Assembly: GCA_007127495.1 (NCBI GenBank)
Contig: SKZG01000161.1
Location: forward strand, 1 to 6,480
DNA from: Planctomycetales bacterium
GTDB taxonomy: Bacteria; Planctomycetota; Planctomycetia; Pirellulales; Thermoguttaceae
Direction of reading: 5' to 3'
Length of the DNA: 6,480 nt
Below, piece by piece: positions 1-5,324 of this stretch; position 1 is the stretch's first letter; each line of letters starts with the position of its first letter. Below the pieces are notes generated by a model. The model was not told where the DNA came from, made no database searches, and saw only the letters and a program-made list of their open reading frames with translations. The translations under genes were made by a program, and so were the position numbers.

Positions 1-1007
1 ACCCCAGCTTGTGCCCAGCCACGAAAAACATTTTGTCCGAGTATGTTCCGCCGCGAGGTGATGGGACCGGGGGTGGTGTCATCGCGGAGGACTGCGTACA
101 TCATTTGGTATTTCGCGTCGATGTCGTCGGCGTAATGCACCAGCAAGGCTTCCGGGGTCATTGGCGGCTTGGGCGAGCCCCATTCGGGCAGTCGCTGATG
201 GGCGATGACAAGATGTTCGAGCCGAAGGCGGGTGTCGGCATCGAGCTTCGCAAAGGCCGGCGACTCGCGCAGCATGTCGCGCCCCTGGAGCATGTGGCCA
301 ATGAGCGTGCCCTCGGCCGTATATGTCGTGTCGTGAAGCTGGGCGTCGAGTTCGCGGAGCTTGCCCAGGTCGTGCAGCATGGCCCCCGCCACCACCAGCC
401 CTTTGTCGAGCGGCGGTTCCATGTCGGCATAGTATACGGAGTACTTCTCGGCCAGGAATACGGCGGTCCGGGCAACGCTGAGCGTGTGTTCGAGCAGTCC
501 GCCCGCGTACGCGTGATGATTCCGCCGGGCCGCGGGCGCCCGGAGCAGCGCCTCGCGATGGGTCTGGAGCAGTTCCTCGACCAATTTCTGCAGGGGGGCC
601 GCCTCGATCTTTTCGCGCGCCAAGGCGAGCAGCTCGTCGAACATGGCCTCGGGGGCGAATCGCGAACACGGCACGATGGCGCCCGGATCGAAACCATCGG
701 CCTGGTCGGCGTCGGTCGCCTCGCGAATGCGCCGGATGTCGAGCTGGGGGCCGTACTGCGTCTCGCGATAGGTTGCCCGGAGCTTGTAGAACTGCCCCGG
801 CGTCCACGTGTTTCGGCAGTCGGCGGCCCAGGGCGAATCGCCCCAAATGGGAAAACTCACCTCCTTATGGCCGTCGCGGAACGTGACGCGGAAGTACGGC
901 TTACCCGTCTTGGTCAGCAGTTCTTCTTTGGCTGAAAGCAGGACGAACAAGTCGCCTTCCTGATCCGGCTGCATTTCGGCAAGCCCAACAATGGCATTCG
1001 AATTCAT
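1..1007 (-). CDS. yhaM: YhaM-family 3'-5' exoribonuclease (OB fold + HD domain), 3' end outside window
   Basis: The frame reads 335 codons without a stop from the ATG at 1007 to the left edge, so the C-terminus is missing. Family role: Mn-dependent 3'-5' exonuclease acting on RNA or single-stranded DNA ends in the cytoplasm. Residues about 1-105 look like an OB fold (KTGKPYFRVTF, then FPIWGDS, ending QLDIRRIREA). An HD phosphohydrolase domain follows: H165 and H174 in NHHAYAGGLLEHT, the H212-D213 pair in AMLHDLGKL, H238 in LIGHMLQGRDM, H270 in IAHQRLPEWGS, and D294/D295 in HYADDIDAKYQ. Known YhaM proteins are about 310-330 residues, so little should be missing. It follows nth by 22 nt on the same strand and is probably co-transcribed. 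The start has no clear Shine-Dalgarno; Met12 is a possible alternative. The family call is firm; the exact substrate is inferred. Confidence 0.9.
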   Translation of the reverse strand, partial: MNSNAIVGLAEMQPDQEGDLFVLLSAKEELLTKTGKPYFRVTFRDGHKEVSFPIWGDSPWAADCRNTWTPGQFYKLRATYRETQYGPQLDIRRIREATDADQADGFDPGAIVPCSRFAPEAMFDELLALAREKIEAAPLQKLVEELLQTHREALLRAPAARRNHHAYAGGLLEHTLSVARTAVFLAEKYSVYYADMEPPLDKGLVVAGAMLHDLGKLRELDAQLHDTTYTAEGTLIGHMLQGRDMLRESPAFAKLDADTRLRLEHLVIAHQRLPEWGSPKPPMTPEALLVHYADDIDAKYQMMYAVLRDDTTPGPITSRRNILGQNVFRGWAQAG

Positions 1008-1029
1008 AGCGCGCGATGGTTAGAGGTTC

Positions 1030-1713
1030 TTAATTCGGGACGCCGATTCGGGGGCAGATATCGCCAAACGGGCAGGCGCCGCACTTCGGCTTTCGCGCCG
1101 TGCAAATCCGGCGGCCATGATGCACCATCGCGTGGGCAAGGTCAATCCACTGCGATTTAGGAAAGAGCGCCATCAAATCTCGCTCGATCTTCTCGGGATC
1201 CTTGTGCTCCGTCAAGCCCAGGCGGCGGCTCACGCGGGTCACATGCGTGTCAACCACCACGCCCACCCCAATCCCAAAGGCGGTGCCCAGGACCACGTTT
1301 GCCGATTTCCGGCCGATACCCGGAAGCGCCACCAGGGCATCCATACGACTGGGCACCTCGCCGCCATGCTGCTGCAGCAGGGTTTGGCAGCATGCGCGGA
1401 TATTCTTCGCCTTGTTCCGAAAGAAGCCCGTGCTTCGGATAGCCGCTTCCAATTCCTCCTGCGGCACCCTAGCGTAGTCGGCTGCTGTGCGATACTTTTC
1501 GAACAGGCCCGGTGTGACTTGATTCACCCGCTCATCCGTACATTGGGCCGAAAGAATTGTGGCGACCAATAGCTCAAGCGGCGAGCGAAAGTGCAGCGAA
1601 CAGGTGGCGTCGGGGTAATGCCGCTTCAGCCGGCGGGCGACCGTGGCCGCATAACGCCGCATCTTGGCAGGCTCGGATGTCGGTTCCGGTTTCGTCAATT
1701 GCGCCGGCCTCAC
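1030..1713 (-). CDS. nth: Endonuclease III, DNA glycosylase/AP lyase with [4Fe-4S] cluster
   Basis: A 227-residue protein of normal length for Nth. It excises oxidised pyrimidines and cuts the abasic site by beta-elimination in base-excision repair. The helix-hairpin-helix motif LPGIGRKSANVV is at 130-141 with the catalytic lysine at K136, and the catalytic aspartate is D155 in VVDTHVTRV. The C-terminal cluster ligands C204, C211, C214 and C220 have the classic C-x6-C-x2-C-x5-C spacing. The substrate-contacting LSAQCTDERVN segment (54-64) is also typical. The chosen start is GTG at 1713, whose GTGA overlaps the lipoprotein stop by 4 nt and implies coupled translation. The first 17 residues (MRPAQLTKPEPTSEPAK) are not part of the family core, so the ATG at 1662 (Met18) is a credible alternative start. 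The TAA stop lies 22 nt before yhaM. Confidence 0.96.
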   Translation of the reverse strand: MRPAQLTKPEPTSEPAKMRRYAATVARRLKRHYPDATCSLHFRSPLELLVATILSAQCTDERVNQVTPGLFEKYRTAADYARVPQEELEAAIRSTGFFRNKAKNIRACCQTLLQQHGGEVPSRMDALVALPGIGRKSANVVLGTAFGIGVGVVVDTHVTRVSRRLGLTEHKDPEKIERDLMALFPKSQWIDLAHAMVHHGRRICTARKPKCGACPFGDICPRIGVPN

Positions 1714-2447
1714 GGGGCTTCCAGTCCGCCCAGGTCGTCGTCAAGGATTGGATCCTGGTCCGGGGGGAGTTCCTGGTCCGGGGTCGGATCGCCGTTCTGC
1801 TCGGCCGCGCGGAACCTGACGCCGGCAGCGACGGCGTACAGGTACGGCATGGCTTCCTCGGCCAGCCCTTCGCGGGTGCGTAATTCGAAGGTATACCTTC
1901 GGCCGTTTGCAACGGTTTCGAGCATCCGGCGTTCCATAACACGTCCCTCGGCCTTGCCCCACCTTTGGTACAGGACGCCGTGGAAATCGCCCACCACAAT
2001 CGGCCGCACGCCCGCCGCCAGCCGTTGCCTGTGGGAATCATCCTGGAACTGCTTGCGCACTTGGGCTGCGAAAGCGTCGAGGTTGTTCAGCGTGACGTCG
2101 GGTAGGGTTTGCGAGTCGTCGGCGGTCAGGAAGATGATGGGATACGGGCTGCCCGGGTCGGCCTGAAACCGGACCAGCCACTGGGCCCGTCGTGGGGGCA
2201 CGTGCCAATTCTCCGGCGGCGCGATTTCGACGCGACCTTGGTCAAGCGGCACCATGGTCGGCCCCAGCTTGGGCAGGTTCCGCGTCGAAATGTTCCGAAT
2301 CGTTGCCGGCCCCGCCGCCGATGGCCGTGGCTCGCCGCCTTCGGGGGCACCACATCCGGCCAGGCACAGTGCCAGGACTGCGGCTGTGCAAAAGCATGCT
2401 CGAGTGCCGCGGCTCGGCGCCGCTGGGTATCGTCTTGGACCGCACAT
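1710..2447 (-). CDS. Predicted lipoprotein of unknown function
   Basis: A 245-residue protein with a basic N-terminus, a hydrophobic stretch (about 19-31) and a lipobox LAGC ending at C32. This predicts cleavage by signal peptidase II and attachment to a membrane outside the cytoplasm. The mature part starts with a Gly/Pro/Ala-rich linker (33-48) and then a compact domain (about 60-215). That domain has features such as APPENWHVPP, WLVRFQADP, a middle helix (NNLDAFAAQVRKQF) and a final AVAAGVRFR strand. The order is loosely reminiscent of PsbP/DUF1795-type folds, but that is a weak impression. The tail (219-245) is acidic and Pro-rich. AGGGG lies 6 nt before the ATG and supports the start. 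It is the first gene of a run with nth and yhaM and overlaps nth by 4 nt. A mechanistic link to DNA repair or RNA decay is not evident. No function can be assigned. Confidence 0.8.
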   Translation of the reverse strand: MCGPRRYPAAPSRGTRACFCTAAVLALCLAGCGAPEGGEPRPSAAGPATIRNISTRNLPKLGPTMVPLDQGRVEIAPPENWHVPPRRAQWLVRFQADPGSPYPIIFLTADDSQTLPDVTLNNLDAFAAQVRKQFQDDSHRQRLAAGVRPIVVGDFHGVLYQRWGKAEGRVMERRMLETVANGRRYTFELRTREGLAEEAMPYLYAVAAGVRFRAAEQNGDPTPDQELPPDQDPILDDDLGGLEAP

Positions 2448-2524
2448 GGTTGACCCCTATACTGCTTTTGGAACCGGAAGAGCCATATTTTCTACATGAT
2501 GCCGGAGGAAATTGCGTCTTGCCG

Positions 2525-2550
2525 TACCATGGGGCATCGTGCCCATGGTA
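2525..2550. repeat. Near-perfect palindrome at the left edge of the 19-bp array
   Basis: TACCATGGGGCA (2525-2536) and TGCCCATGGTA (2540-2550) are complementary with one extra G, around a 3-nt loop TCG. The right arm runs into the first array unit, so ATGGTA is shared between the hairpin and the repeat. The partner hairpin at the other end is at 2672-2684 (GGGCA, loop CGA, TGCCC), with the competing stem GGCACG/CGTGCC at 2673-2690. Confidence 0.75.
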
Positions 2551-2685
2551 TTTCCGCGGGCAAATGGTATTCCCGCGGGCAAATGGTATTTCCGCGGGCA
2601 AATGGTATTCCCGCGGGCAAATGGTATTCCCGCGGGCAAATGGTATTTCCGCGGGCAAATGGTATTCCCGCGGGCACGATGCCCC
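2531..2685. repeat. Seven-copy 19-bp tandem array framed by 14-bp inverted repeats
   Basis: Direct head-to-tail repeats of ATGGTATTYCCGCGGGCAA start at 2545, 2564, 2583, 2602, 2621, 2640 and 2659, the last copy stopping one base short at 2676. The only variation is the Y position, which runs T,C,T,C,C,T,C. In the C form the unit holds the 8-bp palindrome CCCGCGGG. The array is bounded on the left by GGGGCATCGTGCCC (2531-2544) and on the right by its exact reverse complement (2672-2685). There is no unique spacer between units, so it is not a CRISPR. It fills the intergenic space between the basic-protein gene and the lipoprotein gene, both on the minus strand. Function is unknown. It could be a minisatellite, a protein-binding array or an expanded REP-like element. 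Confidence 0.93.
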
Positions 2686-2700
2686 GTGCCACAAGGGCGC

Positions 2701-2745
2701 AAAAACGGCCCACAACGAGTATCGTAACCGTTCACGGGCGGGCCG
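2701..2745 (-). terminator. Probable intrinsic terminator of the 101-residue protein gene
   Basis: Read on the minus strand just after the stop codon, CGGCCC (2745-2740) pairs with GGGCCG (2711-2706) and is followed at once by five T (2705-2701). The 28-nt interior can form two small hairpins (CCGT/ACGG and ACGA/TCGT), giving a branched structure rather than a simple stem-loop. Position and T-tract favour termination; the long loop makes it less certain. Confidence 0.5.
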
Positions 2746-2748
2746 GCG

Positions 2749-3054
2749 CTACTCTTCAATCACCTCTTTGACGAGTTGGACGAAATGGGGAGTTTTTTGC
2801 GAACTGCTCATTTCCTTGGCCTTGGCGTCGGCATCTTTGCGCTGGGCGTACTCGAACAGGGCCACACGACGCAGCGATTGGTTGAAAACGCCCCAAAAGG
2901 CTTTCAGCCGAACCTCCTTGACCACTTTCGCTCGACTTTTTCGTTTCACGACCTTTCGTTTTGCGGTCTTCTTCGTCTTTTGCTCGACGTCGGCCCGTTC
3001 GGCGGCGTCGCTTTCTTCTCGCAACCCTTTGCGGTTGAGTACCTTACGAGCCAT
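2749..3054 (-). CDS. Small Lys/Arg-rich conserved hypothetical protein
   Basis: A 101-residue protein (MARKVLNRKGLREESD...). Residues 26-46 are almost entirely Lys, Arg, Ala and Val, as in a nucleic-acid-binding tail. The second half (48-101) is a more ordinary domain with VRLKAFWGVFNQS, RRVALFEYAQRKDADAKAKE (predicted helix) and a C-terminal KTPHFVQLVKEVIEE. There is no signal peptide or membrane segment. The frame is open upstream to an ATG at 3135, but AGGGAG 5 nt before the ATG at 3054 and the typical MARK start favour the shorter form. The core resembles small proteins I associate with planctomycete genomes; that is recollection, not a search. Nucleic-acid or ribosome association is a guess from charge only. 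It lies about 100 bp downstream of tRNA-Gln on the same strand and could share its transcript. Confidence 0.8.
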   Translation of the reverse strand: MARKVLNRKGLREESDAAERADVEQKTKKTAKRKVVKRKSRAKVVKEVRLKAFWGVFNQSLRRVALFEYAQRKDADAKAKEMSSSQKTPHFVQLVKEVIEE

Positions 3055-3059
3055 TGCAT

Positions 3060-3065
3060 CTCCCT
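3060..3065 (-). promoter_or_regulatory. Ribosome binding site of the small basic protein
   Basis: AGGGAG on the minus strand, 5 nt before the ATG at 3054. It decides the start in favour of 101 residues over the 128-residue upstream ATG version. Confidence 0.65.
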
Positions 3066-3157
3066 GGACTAATCTTCTCGCTTCCGGCGTTGAACGAGGC
3101 GGGCGGAGCCGCACCCATTCGGCCGGGGTAACCATTTCCGGTACAAATACAAAGAAG

Positions 3158-3228
3158 CTGGGGAACTAGGATTTGAACCTAGACTAACTGATCCAGAGTC
3201 AGTCGTGCTGCCGTTACACTATTCCCCA
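3158..3228 (-). tRNA. tRNA-Gln (anticodon CTG)
   Basis: A full 71-nt cloverleaf on the minus strand. The acceptor stem is TGGGGAA/TTCCCCA with discriminator G. The D arm is GTGT/GCAC. The anticodon stem ACTGA/TCAGT encloses the 7-nt loop CTCTGGA, giving anticodon CTG (reads CAG). The T arm is CTAGG/CCTAG around TTCAAAT. The weak U1-A72 first pair is an identity feature of bacterial tRNA-Gln. The 3' CCA is not encoded (the next bases read CTT), so it must be added by nucleotidyltransferase. Confidence 0.96.
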
Positions 3229-3281
3229 GTCGAATCCGCTGCGTCCTGCGTCGGGGCTGTCCAAACGCGGCGCATTCGTAT

Positions 3282-3310
3282 AACGTAGAGGGTGTATCCT
3301 GCCGCGTCAA
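3282..3310 (-). promoter_or_regulatory. Candidate sigma-70-type promoter for tRNA-Gln
   Basis: On the minus strand, TTGACG (3310-3305) and TACGTT (3287-3282) are separated by 17 bp. Transcription would start near 3275, giving a leader of about 47 nt before the tRNA. The -35 matches 5 of 6 bases and the -10 only 3 of 6, so this is tentative. Confidence 0.35.
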
Positions 3311-3382
3311 GGGCCTCCCAGCACCTGACGAGGACCGCCGCCGCGGCAGGCCGATTGGGCAAGTACCCCTCGTGGCGCGAAA

Positions 3383-3415
3383 ATTGGGACCTTCGCCCGC
3401 GAACGGGCACCCAAT
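3383..3415. promoter_or_regulatory. Nested hairpin upstream of the FHA-GAF-phosphatase gene
   Basis: ATTGGG (3383-3388) pairs with CCCAAT (3410-3415). Inside it, GCCCG (3395-3399) pairs with CGGGC (3404-3408) around a CGAA loop. An alternative palindrome, TTCGC/GCGAA (3392-3403), overlaps the inner stem, so two folds are mutually exclusive. It ends 42 nt before the ATG. It could be an operator, a 5' leader structure, or chance in GC-rich DNA. No T-tract follows on the plus strand. Confidence 0.35.
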
Positions 3416-3457
3416 GCCGCTAACGTGACCTGATACTTATAGCTCCAAGGTGCTATC

Positions 3458-5152
3458 ATGGCCGTGCTTCGGGCGTTGCAAGGTTCGAACCCGGGACAGT
3501 TGTTTCCGCTCGAGGGTGAGCGGGCTCTGTTGGGACGGCATCCAGATTGCGACATTGTGCTTGAGTCAGCGGCGGTGAGCCGCCATCATGCGCGACTCGT
3601 CGCCGTCGAGGGCGACTTCTTCGTTGAGGACCTCAACAGTCGCAATGGCACCTTTGTGAACAATCGGGCTGTTGAGGGGCGCCAGCGGCTCGACGAGGGC
3701 GACCAGTTGAGCATTTGCGACTTGGTGTTCGTCTTCCACCAGCGATTGCCCGGCACGCCTCCCGACACCGAACGGGCACCGGACAAGCTGCTCGACGGGG
3801 TACTCTTCGACGATGCGCAGCCGCCGTCTAATTCGACGATCATGTCGAAGGTCGACGTTTCGACCACGTCGGCGGCCTTGCGTTCGGAGGTCAACGCCCA
3901 GGCGAAGCTCAAGGCGCTGATCGAGATCGGCCAGAACCTCGGAACGGCGCTTTCGGTAGACGAAGTGCTGCCGAAGCTGTTGGACAGCCTGTTCAAGATA
4001 TTTGTTCAGGCCGACCGCGGCTTCATCGTGCTGCGAAACCCGGAAACCGGCCGGCTTGTACCCAAAGCGGTGAAATACCGCGAGGCGGACGATCGGCAAA
4101 CGATCCGCATCAGCCGAACGATTATCGGCAGTGTCATGGGCGCCAAGGAGGCGATCCTTTCGGCCGACGCGGCCAGCGATTCGCGGTTCGACATGGCGGA
4201 GAGCATTGTCGATTTCCACATCCGTTCGATGATGTGCGCACCGCTGGTGAGCGGTTCCGGTGAGGCGCTGGGCGCCATCCAGATTGACGCGCTGGACCAG
4301 CGCGGGCGTTTCAGCCGGGAAGACCTCGACGTGCTCGCGAGTGTTGCGTGCCAGGCGGCCGTGGCCGTGGAGAACGCGCAATTGCACGAAACGGTCGTGC
4401 GCGAGCAGATGTTCGAGCGCGATTTGGCCCTGGCGCACGAGGTTCAGCGGGGCTTTCTCCCGCCCCGGCCGCCCGCGATCGACGGGTATCAGTTCTTCAA
4501 CTTCTACCAGGCCGCACGGCAGATTGGCGGCGACTACTACGACTATGTCGTGCTGCCGGGCAACCGGACGGCGATTGTGGTGGCCGACGTTTCGGGTAAA
4601 GGGATTGCGGCTTCTCTGTTGATGGCGAAGTTTTCCGCAGAGGCTCGTTTTTGCCTGGCCGCCGAGCCGACACCCAGCGCCGCCATGGAGCGGCTCAATC
4701 GGGTGTTTTGCGGCAATGGGTGGGAAGACCGCTTTGTCACCTTGGTGCTGTGCGTGCTGGACCCGTCCACGAACGAGCTGACCGTGGTGAATGCGGGGCA
4801 CATGCCGCCGCTGCTGCGCGACGCGGGCGGGCGCATTGTGGCGCTTGCGGCAGACGCTTCCCGCCTGCCGCTGGGGGTCGAAGCCGACGCTGCCTATCCG
4901 CAGGCCGTCGTGCCCGTCGAGGCCGGCACCTGCATCAGCTTGTATACCGACGGAATTACGGAGGCGATGAACCGCGATGAGCAGATGTACAGTTCGGACC
5001 GGCTCTTGGGCCGGTTGGCTGCGAGCGACGCGGGGGCGCAGGGCATCGGCAAGGCGATTCTCGACGACGTCAAGCAATTCGTGGGCGAACGCCCCCAGAG
5101 CGACGACATGTGCCTGGTATGCTTCGGCCGCGAGCCGGCGGCCGCGGTCTGA
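3458..5152 (+). CDS. FHA-GAF-SpoIIE/PP2C-type serine/threonine phosphatase (RsbU-like signalling protein)
   Basis: A 564-residue cytoplasmic protein with three domains. An N-terminal FHA domain (about 1-95) carries the phosphothreonine-binding signature: G26-R27, S41-R42-H43 and SRNGTFVNN at 61-69. A linker with a Ser/Thr-rich patch (124-143) follows, then a GAF sensor (about 150-308; FVQADRGFIVL, MMCAPLVSG, LGAIQID). A helix, DLALAHEVQRGFLPP (322-336), leads into the SpoIIE-type PP2C domain. Candidate metal ligands are all present: D359 in GGDYYDY, D377 in VADVSGKG, D498 in YTDG and D549/D550 in SDDM, so it should be active. AAGGTG 5 nt before the ATG supports the start. Known relatives dephosphorylate STAS anti-sigma antagonists or similar phosphoproteins; here no partner is adjacent. 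FHA probably brings in a Ser/Thr-kinase product and GAF gates activity through an unknown ligand (inference). It is monocistronic and converges on hpnH. Confidence 0.93.
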   Translation: MAVLRALQGSNPGQLFPLEGERALLGRHPDCDIVLESAAVSRHHARLVAVEGDFFVEDLNSRNGTFVNNRAVEGRQRLDEGDQLSICDLVFVFHQRLPGTPPDTERAPDKLLDGVLFDDAQPPSNSTIMSKVDVSTTSAALRSEVNAQAKLKALIEIGQNLGTALSVDEVLPKLLDSLFKIFVQADRGFIVLRNPETGRLVPKAVKYREADDRQTIRISRTIIGSVMGAKEAILSADAASDSRFDMAESIVDFHIRSMMCAPLVSGSGEALGAIQIDALDQRGRFSREDLDVLASVACQAAVAVENAQLHETVVREQMFERDLALAHEVQRGFLPPRPPAIDGYQFFNFYQAARQIGGDYYDYVVLPGNRTAIVVADVSGKGIAASLLMAKFSAEARFCLAAEPTPSAAMERLNRVFCGNGWEDRFVTLVLCVLDPSTNELTVVNAGHMPPLLRDAGGRIVALAADASRLPLGVEADAAYPQAVVPVEAGTCISLYTDGITEAMNRDEQMYSSDRLLGRLAASDAGAQGIGKAILDDVKQFVGERPQSDDMCLVCFGREPAAAV

Positions 5153-5237
5153 TGCGGGCGGGCGGAGTGCGGGCACGGGCCGCAGTGCAACTCTTGGAGC
5201 CGCTCAGAGGCTAGCGGGAATGGCTCGGCCCCATGTC

Positions 5238-5306
5238 CCCTCTCCCTCCGGGAGAGGGTTAGGGTGAGGGCTCTCACCCTCAGCCCCTCTCCCAAAGGGA
5301 GCGGGG
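5238..5306. terminator. Three consecutive GC-rich hairpins between convergent genes; likely bidirectional terminator or dispersed repeat
   Basis: Hairpin 1: CCCTCTCCC (5238-5246), loop TCC, GGGAGAGGG (5250-5258), a perfect 9-bp stem. Hairpin 2: AGGGTGAG (5261-5268), loop GGCT, CTCACCCT (5273-5280), a perfect 8-bp stem. Hairpin 3: CCCCTCTCCC (5284-5293), loop AAA, GGGAGCGGGG (5297-5306), with one mismatch, followed by GATTTT. Arms of 1 and 3 can also cross-pair. This C-rich/AGGGTGAGGG pattern matches a type of repeat seen scattered between genes in many GC-rich bacteria (recollection). Its place between two gene ends fits transcription termination for both. Confidence 0.65.
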
Positions 5307-5324
5307 GATTTTCCGGATAGCCGC

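Noticed and set aside
9..935. 308-residue plus-strand frame at the left edge
   Set aside because: Antisense to the YhaM-type HD-domain gene, which carries all expected motifs on the minus strand.
2448..2524. Promoter for the lipoprotein-nth-yhaM run
   Set aside because: TATAGG-like and AAATAT-like sequences are present on the minus strand, but none has a credible -35 at 16-18 bp; only the AGGGG ribosome binding site at 2454-2458 is convincing.
2545..2676. CRISPR array
   Set aside because: The 19-bp units abut directly with no unique spacers, are shorter than typical CRISPR repeats, and no cas gene is present.
2545..2676. Plasmid-type replication origin with iterons
   Set aside because: Unit length and number fit, but there is no Rep gene, AT-rich unwinding region or DnaA-box cluster in view, and the surroundings are ordinary chromosomal genes.
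2192..3169. 325-residue plus-strand frame, and several other frames on both strands, that read through the 19-bp array
   Set aside because: Because 19 is not a multiple of 3, a stop-free array yields a 19-residue protein repeat in every frame. These frames also run antisense over the lipoprotein, the basic protein gene and nearly to the tRNA. No family resemblance.
3219..3410. 63-residue minus-strand frame upstream of the tRNA
   Set aside because: It overlaps the tRNA 5' end and the likely promoter, lacks a convincing ribosome binding site, and shows no conserved-looking pattern. I see no gene in 3229-3457.
3566..5176. 536-residue minus-strand frame opposite the phosphatase gene
   Set aside because: Antisense shadow produced by GC-rich codon use; the plus strand has clear FHA, GAF and PP2C motifs, and the antisense translation is Arg/His/Val-rich with no recognisable domain.
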